The position numbers and the translations under genes are program-made. This document shows positions 60,635-64,000 of a stretch of DNA of 64,000 nt, piece by piece (the stretch's first letter is position 1; every line of letters starts with the position of its first letter). Under the pieces are notes generated by a model, which saw only the letters and a list, made by a program, of their open reading frames with translations, made no database searches and had not been told where the DNA came from. The DNA comes from G020354945 sp964570585 (GTDB lineage Bacteria > Omnitrophota > Gorgyraeia > JABMRG01 > JAFGKX01): the NCBI GenBank assembly GCA_964570585.1, contig CAZMYR010000003.1, positions 1-64,000 on the forward strand, read 5' to 3'.

Positions 60635-61415
60635 TGTCCGTTAATTTCTCTAGAAATCCAAACACCTCTTTTGTATCCGTCGCATAATATTCAGCGTTTG
60701 AAACTGTATTTTTTCCTCCCACAAAGATTGTAATGCCTTTCTTTTTCAATCTCTTAAAAGCGCTTTCATCGGTCTCGTCATCGCCTAGATAAATAGGTAA
60801 AATCCTCCTACGCTTATTCTTTTTTCTTTTTAATAAATAATCGACGAGGCTGCCCTTGTCCCATTTAATTGGAGGGCGCACTTCGATTACTTTCTTACCG
60901 TTGGTTATTTTTACTTTTTTACTTTCAATATACGGAGTAAGTGTAGTAATAACTGAATGTTTTAGTTTTTTTATTTTTGCTCCTTTTACCATACGGTAAT
61001 GCACGCTTAAGGTAAGCCCTTTGTCTTCAATAAAGGCGCCAGGAATTTTTCTGCATGCTGTTTTCAGTTTGGAAAAAAGTGGTGCCAGCCGCGAGTTTTT
61101 TTTAAAAAACTTGTGCCTGGCACCACTTTTTCCATTTTCTATCTCCAACCCATGATTACCAGCTAAAGCTATGCCTTTTATTTTTATCTTTTGTTTTAAT
61201 TGCTTAATTGAACGACCGCTTATTATCGCTATAGAGAATTTAGGATTTTTCATTAATTTAAGCAGGATAGATTTTGATTCTTTCGGTAAATTCGCTAATT
61301 CGGGCTTTTTAACAATTGGGGCAAGGGTGCCGTCATAATCCAGGAAAAGGTATATGTGGGGAGTTCTATTTATTTCTGCAAAGATTTTTCTGGAGTGTCG
61401 GAAGAGATACTTCAT
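60618..61415 (-). CDS. otsB: Trehalose-6-phosphate phosphatase
   Basis: HAD-type phosphatase, 265 residues: LFLDYDGTLAPIV (catalytic DXD), IAIISGRSIKQLK, LAGNHGLEIENG, EDKGLTLSVHYR, KGSLVDYLLK and YLGDDETDESAFK. Residues about 95-115 are encoded by a palindromic repeat (GARHKFFKKNSRLAP), and the last few residues (INPKH) come from the TTTAGGG array, so two repeats shape this gene. Follows otsA. Confidence 0.93.
   Translation of the reverse strand: MKYLFRHSRKIFAEINRTPHIYLFLDYDGTLAPIVKKPELANLPKESKSILLKLMKNPKFSIAIISGRSIKQLKQKIKIKGIALAGNHGLEIENGKSGARHKFFKKNSRLAPLFSKLKTACRKIPGAFIEDKGLTLSVHYRMVKGAKIKKLKHSVITTLTPYIESKKVKITNGKKVIEVRPPIKWDKGSLVDYLLKRKKNKRRRILPIYLGDDETDESAFKRLKKKGITIFVGGKNTVSNAEYYATDTKEVFGFLEKLTDINPKH
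61073..61131. repeat. TGGTGCCAGGCAC-type palindrome in frame inside otsB
   Basis: AAAAAAGTGGTGCCAGCCGC and GTGCCTGGCACCACTTTTT form a 59-bp hairpin around a TTTTTTTTAAAAAA centre, inside the reading frame. The GTGCCTGGCACC core recalls REP sequences tied to TnpA-REP transposases. Confidence 0.9.
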
Positions 61416-61470
61416 TCTCTGGTTTCAGGTTGCAAACTTATAACTTATTACCAAAAAGGTATTTCACTCT

Positions 61471-62949
61471 CTATTTCTGAATCTTTTTGATCTCAGATAT
61501 GACCTTGCCTGCCCACTTATAGATATTATTTTCCTTAACAACACCGCGTAAAGTCTTCATTCTTCTGGTTCGCTCTGCCTTGGGAAGCTCTAAAGCCTGC
61601 TTTATCTTATCTGCAAAGTCATCTATATCGTATGGGTTTACAAATATCGCTTCTGATAACTCTCTGGCGGCACCCGTGAACCTGCTGAGTATCAATACCC
61701 CGTCTTCATCAATACGCGATGAGATAAATTCTTTTGAAACTAAATTCATGCCATCATGTAAAGGGCTTACAATGCAGGCTCGGGCAAGTCTAAAAAACGC
61801 AAGAATTTGCTTCAAAGGCACATGCCTTCTCAATAGAATAACCGGCGACCAATCCTCAGCCGAATATTTCCAGTTTATATCAGACATAAGGGCATTAATC
61901 CTGTCGTTTAAATTCTTATATTCTTGTATCTGGATACGGCTGAGTTCTCCGATCTGGATAAAAACTATTCTTTTGCGATATTCTGGATATTTTTCCAAAA
62001 ATCTATCCAGCGCCAATAATCTCTCCGGGATACCTTTAGTATAATCTAACCTGTCCAGTCCAAAAAGCACATAATCTACCTTTTCTAAACTAAACTCATT
62101 TATAATCTTCTGCATGGCCTTTTCAACTTCTTCTGTATCTGATATTTCGCATACGGCCCGGAAATCGGCACTAATAGGGAATGCCCTTATAAACGTCTCA
62201 TGGCCATTATATATTACTGAGTATTTTTCTCTATCAATCCTGGCCTCTAATACTTTATCCACATTATCGAAAAAATTCTCACAATGATATCTTATATGAA
62301 AACCTAATAAATCATTACATAATAGAGCTTCTATAATCTCTCTCTGTTTTGGGCATATTCTAAAGACTTCCGAATTGGGCCAGGGGATATGCCATGAATG
62401 TATACATAAAACATCAGGGCGCCTTTTCTTTATCATCTGCGCTAAAAGGGTAAGATGAAAATCATGAATCCACACCACTGCCCTCCGCCCTTTTATCTCT
62501 TCCAATATAACATCGGCAAATCTCCGGTTTACCAATTTATAATAATTCCAGTCGTTTTCATTAAAGCTGGGCCTGGTATAGGTAAGATGGCAAAGGGGCC
62601 ATAATGAACTGTTGGAGAAGCCAAAATAATAACCTTTCTCTTCTTCTTTATCGAGCCATATCCTCTTTAAAGTATAACTCGGATTATCAGACGGAACTTT
62701 AATGCAGTCATTTTTATCCACCACTTTTCTATCTCCTGAACCCCGGCCATGAGCAACCCATAAACCGCCGCAAGCCTGCATAACAGGGTCAAGCGCAGTC
62801 GCTACTCCTCCTGTCGGGCGGTCACACTCTATTTTGCCTTCTTTTATTACGTGGACATACGGCTCTCTATTAGCAGCTATGACCAGCATAGTGTCTTTGC
62901 CTAACACTTTAGCAACAGTATCTTTAAGTTGTTTTCTATCCCAGGTCAT
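61471..62949 (-). CDS. otsA: GT20 trehalose-6-phosphate synthase, variant N-terminus
   Basis: 492-residue retaining glycosyltransferase: IHDFHLTLLAQMI, HIPWPNSEVFR, GLDRLDYTKGIPERL, and SPLHDGMNLVSKEFI with the C-terminal VNPYDIDDFADKI. The N-terminus reads VIAANREPYVHVIKEG...PTGGVATALDPVM rather than the common SNR..GGL form, so a related GT20 product is possible. It overlaps mscS by 4 nt and precedes otsB. Confidence 0.88.
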   Translation of the reverse strand: MTWDRKQLKDTVAKVLGKDTMLVIAANREPYVHVIKEGKIECDRPTGGVATALDPVMQACGGLWVAHGRGSGDRKVVDKNDCIKVPSDNPSYTLKRIWLDKEEEKGYYFGFSNSSLWPLCHLTYTRPSFNENDWNYYKLVNRRFADVILEEIKGRRAVVWIHDFHLTLLAQMIKKRRPDVLCIHSWHIPWPNSEVFRICPKQREIIEALLCNDLLGFHIRYHCENFFDNVDKVLEARIDREKYSVIYNGHETFIRAFPISADFRAVCEISDTEEVEKAMQKIINEFSLEKVDYVLFGLDRLDYTKGIPERLLALDRFLEKYPEYRKRIVFIQIGELSRIQIQEYKNLNDRINALMSDINWKYSAEDWSPVILLRRHVPLKQILAFFRLARACIVSPLHDGMNLVSKEFISSRIDEDGVLILSRFTGAARELSEAIFVNPYDIDDFADKIKQALELPKAERTRRMKTLRGVVKENNIYKWAGKVISEIKKIQK

Positions 62950-64000
62950 TTGCCTTCCTTTGCTAAATATAATGTCTGGGTCGGATAAGCAAATTCAATG
63001 TCTCGGGCCTCGAATTCTTTCTTCATGGCAAAATTAATCTCTTGCTGAATATCCATATATTTATTGTAGTCTCTGCTCATAACATAGTAGACAACTTCAA
63101 ATACCAGATTGAAATCGCCATAGGAGGCAAAATGGGCACGGTCAAAGGTGGTATCCTTAACATTTTTTATAACATTTTCGATTATTCCCGGTATAACCTT
63201 CAACTTCTCGAGGGGAGTCTGATAGGTAACGCCAAGTTTAAAAACAACCCTTCTTTTTCCCATCCTTTTATAGTTGCGCAACCGAGAATTGGTAAGGTCT
63301 TTATTAGAAAAGACTAATTGCTCTCCGCCAAGACTGCGTATACGGGTGGTCTTAATTCCAATATGCTCAATGGTTCCTAAATACTCTCCTATTATGATAA
63401 AATCTCCGATTTCAAACGGACGGTCAAACATTATAGCAAAATAACTAAATAGATCTCCTAAAATTGCCTGAGCTGCTAAGGCTACTGCTACGCCTCCGAT
63501 ACCTAAACCGGCAACAACAGCTGATATTTTAAATCCTAAGTTGTCTAAGAAAAAGATAATAGCCAATCCCCATACAATTAGCTTTATTATTCTTAAAATC
63601 CCTTTTAAACTTCGCTCTAAACCTACATCTTTGCCTCTCTTTGTCCGGTAAATATCAAATCCGTAACCTATAAGAACTGTGGCTAAACGCGCTGCAAATA
63701 AGGTCAGAATAGCCATTCCTGTAATATCGATAATTTTTTTCAACAGAGGATCTAAATTTAGGATATTCACACTCAAATAGAAAGCGCCAAAATAGGCCAA
63801 AGGAAGAAGTATCTTTTGAATAAGCCCAACCAGAAAATCATCCAACGTTGTAGCAGTCTTTTCTGCCCATTTTTTTAAGCGCCTTAATATAAAGCACTGG
63901 AATATCTTAATAATGGCGAAACCTGCTAAAAGTATAAGAACGCATATTAAATAATCGGCAATACGATTTCCAAGAAACGCCTTTTCTATAATCTCCTGAA
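62946..64000 (-). CDS. MscS-family mechanosensitive channel (5' end outside window)
   Basis: Small-conductance mechanosensitive channel. The reading frame stays open to the right edge. A TTG at 63845 is only an internal codon, because residues such as ADYLICVLILLAGFAIIKIF upstream give another membrane span. Visible: four hydrophobic segments, pore helix VVAGLGIGGVAVALAAQAILGDLFS, then FDRPFEIGDFIIIG and the beta domain with SNKDLTNSRLRNY. It is translationally coupled to otsA. Confidence 0.93.
   Translation of the reverse strand, partial: QEIIEKAFLGNRIADYLICVLILLAGFAIIKIFQCFILRRLKKWAEKTATTLDDFLVGLIQKILLPLAYFGAFYLSVNILNLDPLLKKIIDITGMAILTLFAARLATVLIGYGFDIYRTKRGKDVGLERSLKGILRIIKLIVWGLAIIFFLDNLGFKISAVVAGLGIGGVAVALAAQAILGDLFSYFAIMFDRPFEIGDFIIIGEYLGTIEHIGIKTTRIRSLGGEQLVFSNKDLTNSRLRNYKRMGKRRVVFKLGVTYQTPLEKLKVIPGIIENVIKNVKDTTFDRAHFASYGDFNLVFEVVYYVMSRDYNKYMDIQQEINFAMKKEFEARDIEFAYPTQTLYLAKEGK

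Noticed and set aside
63842..63848. TTG at 63845 as the start of the MscS channel
   Set aside because: The frame stays open to the window edge and encodes a further membrane span, so the start lies outside.

Overview
This window looks like part of the chromosome of a Gram-negative, probably anaerobic, uncultured bacterium. Supporting signs are a TonB-dependent receptor, a LpxL-type lipid acyltransferase and an AT-leaning composition. The dense population of palindromic interspersed repeats and the loss of rpmD (bL30) would fit Omnitrophota or another PVC-affiliated lineage. That placement is inference, with low to moderate confidence. Almost every gene is on the minus strand; only rpmB is on the plus strand.

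Region 1 (1-13,034, minus) is a corrinoid salvage island. A sigma70-like promoter and a cobalamin riboswitch with a downstream hairpin terminator precede cobC, cobU, cobT, cobS, cbiB, cobD, an AsnB-like PP-loop ligase, a DUF71/COG2102 PP-loop ATPase, cbiZ, a BtuF-like protein without signal peptide, a radical SAM enzyme, a secreted BtuF, btuC and btuD. A second cobalamin riboswitch precedes a TonB-dependent receptor cut by the left edge. The adenosyltransferase gene cobA lies just upstream of the first riboswitch. No corrin-ring synthesis gene is present, so the logic is uptake, CbiZ trimming of the side chain, re-attachment of aminopropanol and lower-ligand assembly.

Region 2 (13,041-24,195, minus) is mixed housekeeping: a YacP-like NYN protein, a PF06695 membrane protein, pcm, three envelope enzymes (GT2, LpxL-like acyltransferase, MGDG-synthase-like glycosyltransferase), an AlaC-like aminotransferase, and a tight lipoyl cassette (lpd, a LipB-LipA fusion, a free 78-residue lipoyl domain). 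leuD and leuC are separated by about 480 bp of palindromic elements.

Region 3 (24,284-57,892, minus) is an uninterrupted transcription and translation supercluster in near-canonical order: tRNA-Thr, tuf, rpmG, tRNA-Trp, secE, nusG, rplKAJL, rpoBC, rpsLG, fusA, a second tuf, the S10/spc/alpha genes with secY, adk, map and infA, then rpoA and rplQ. A strong promoter lies upstream of tRNA-Thr. Many of its proteins carry lysine/glutamate/proline-rich tails.

Region 4 (57,907-64,000) holds recG (minus), rpmB (plus), then otsB, otsA and a right-edge-truncated MscS channel gene (minus), an apparent osmotic-stress unit.

The most striking non-genic signal is the number and diversity of palindromes. 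They fill most gaps, even inside ribosomal operons. They supply the 3' ends of leuC, cobC and otsB, and sit in frame inside lipBA, otsB and recG, resembling the behaviour of Rickettsia palindromic elements.
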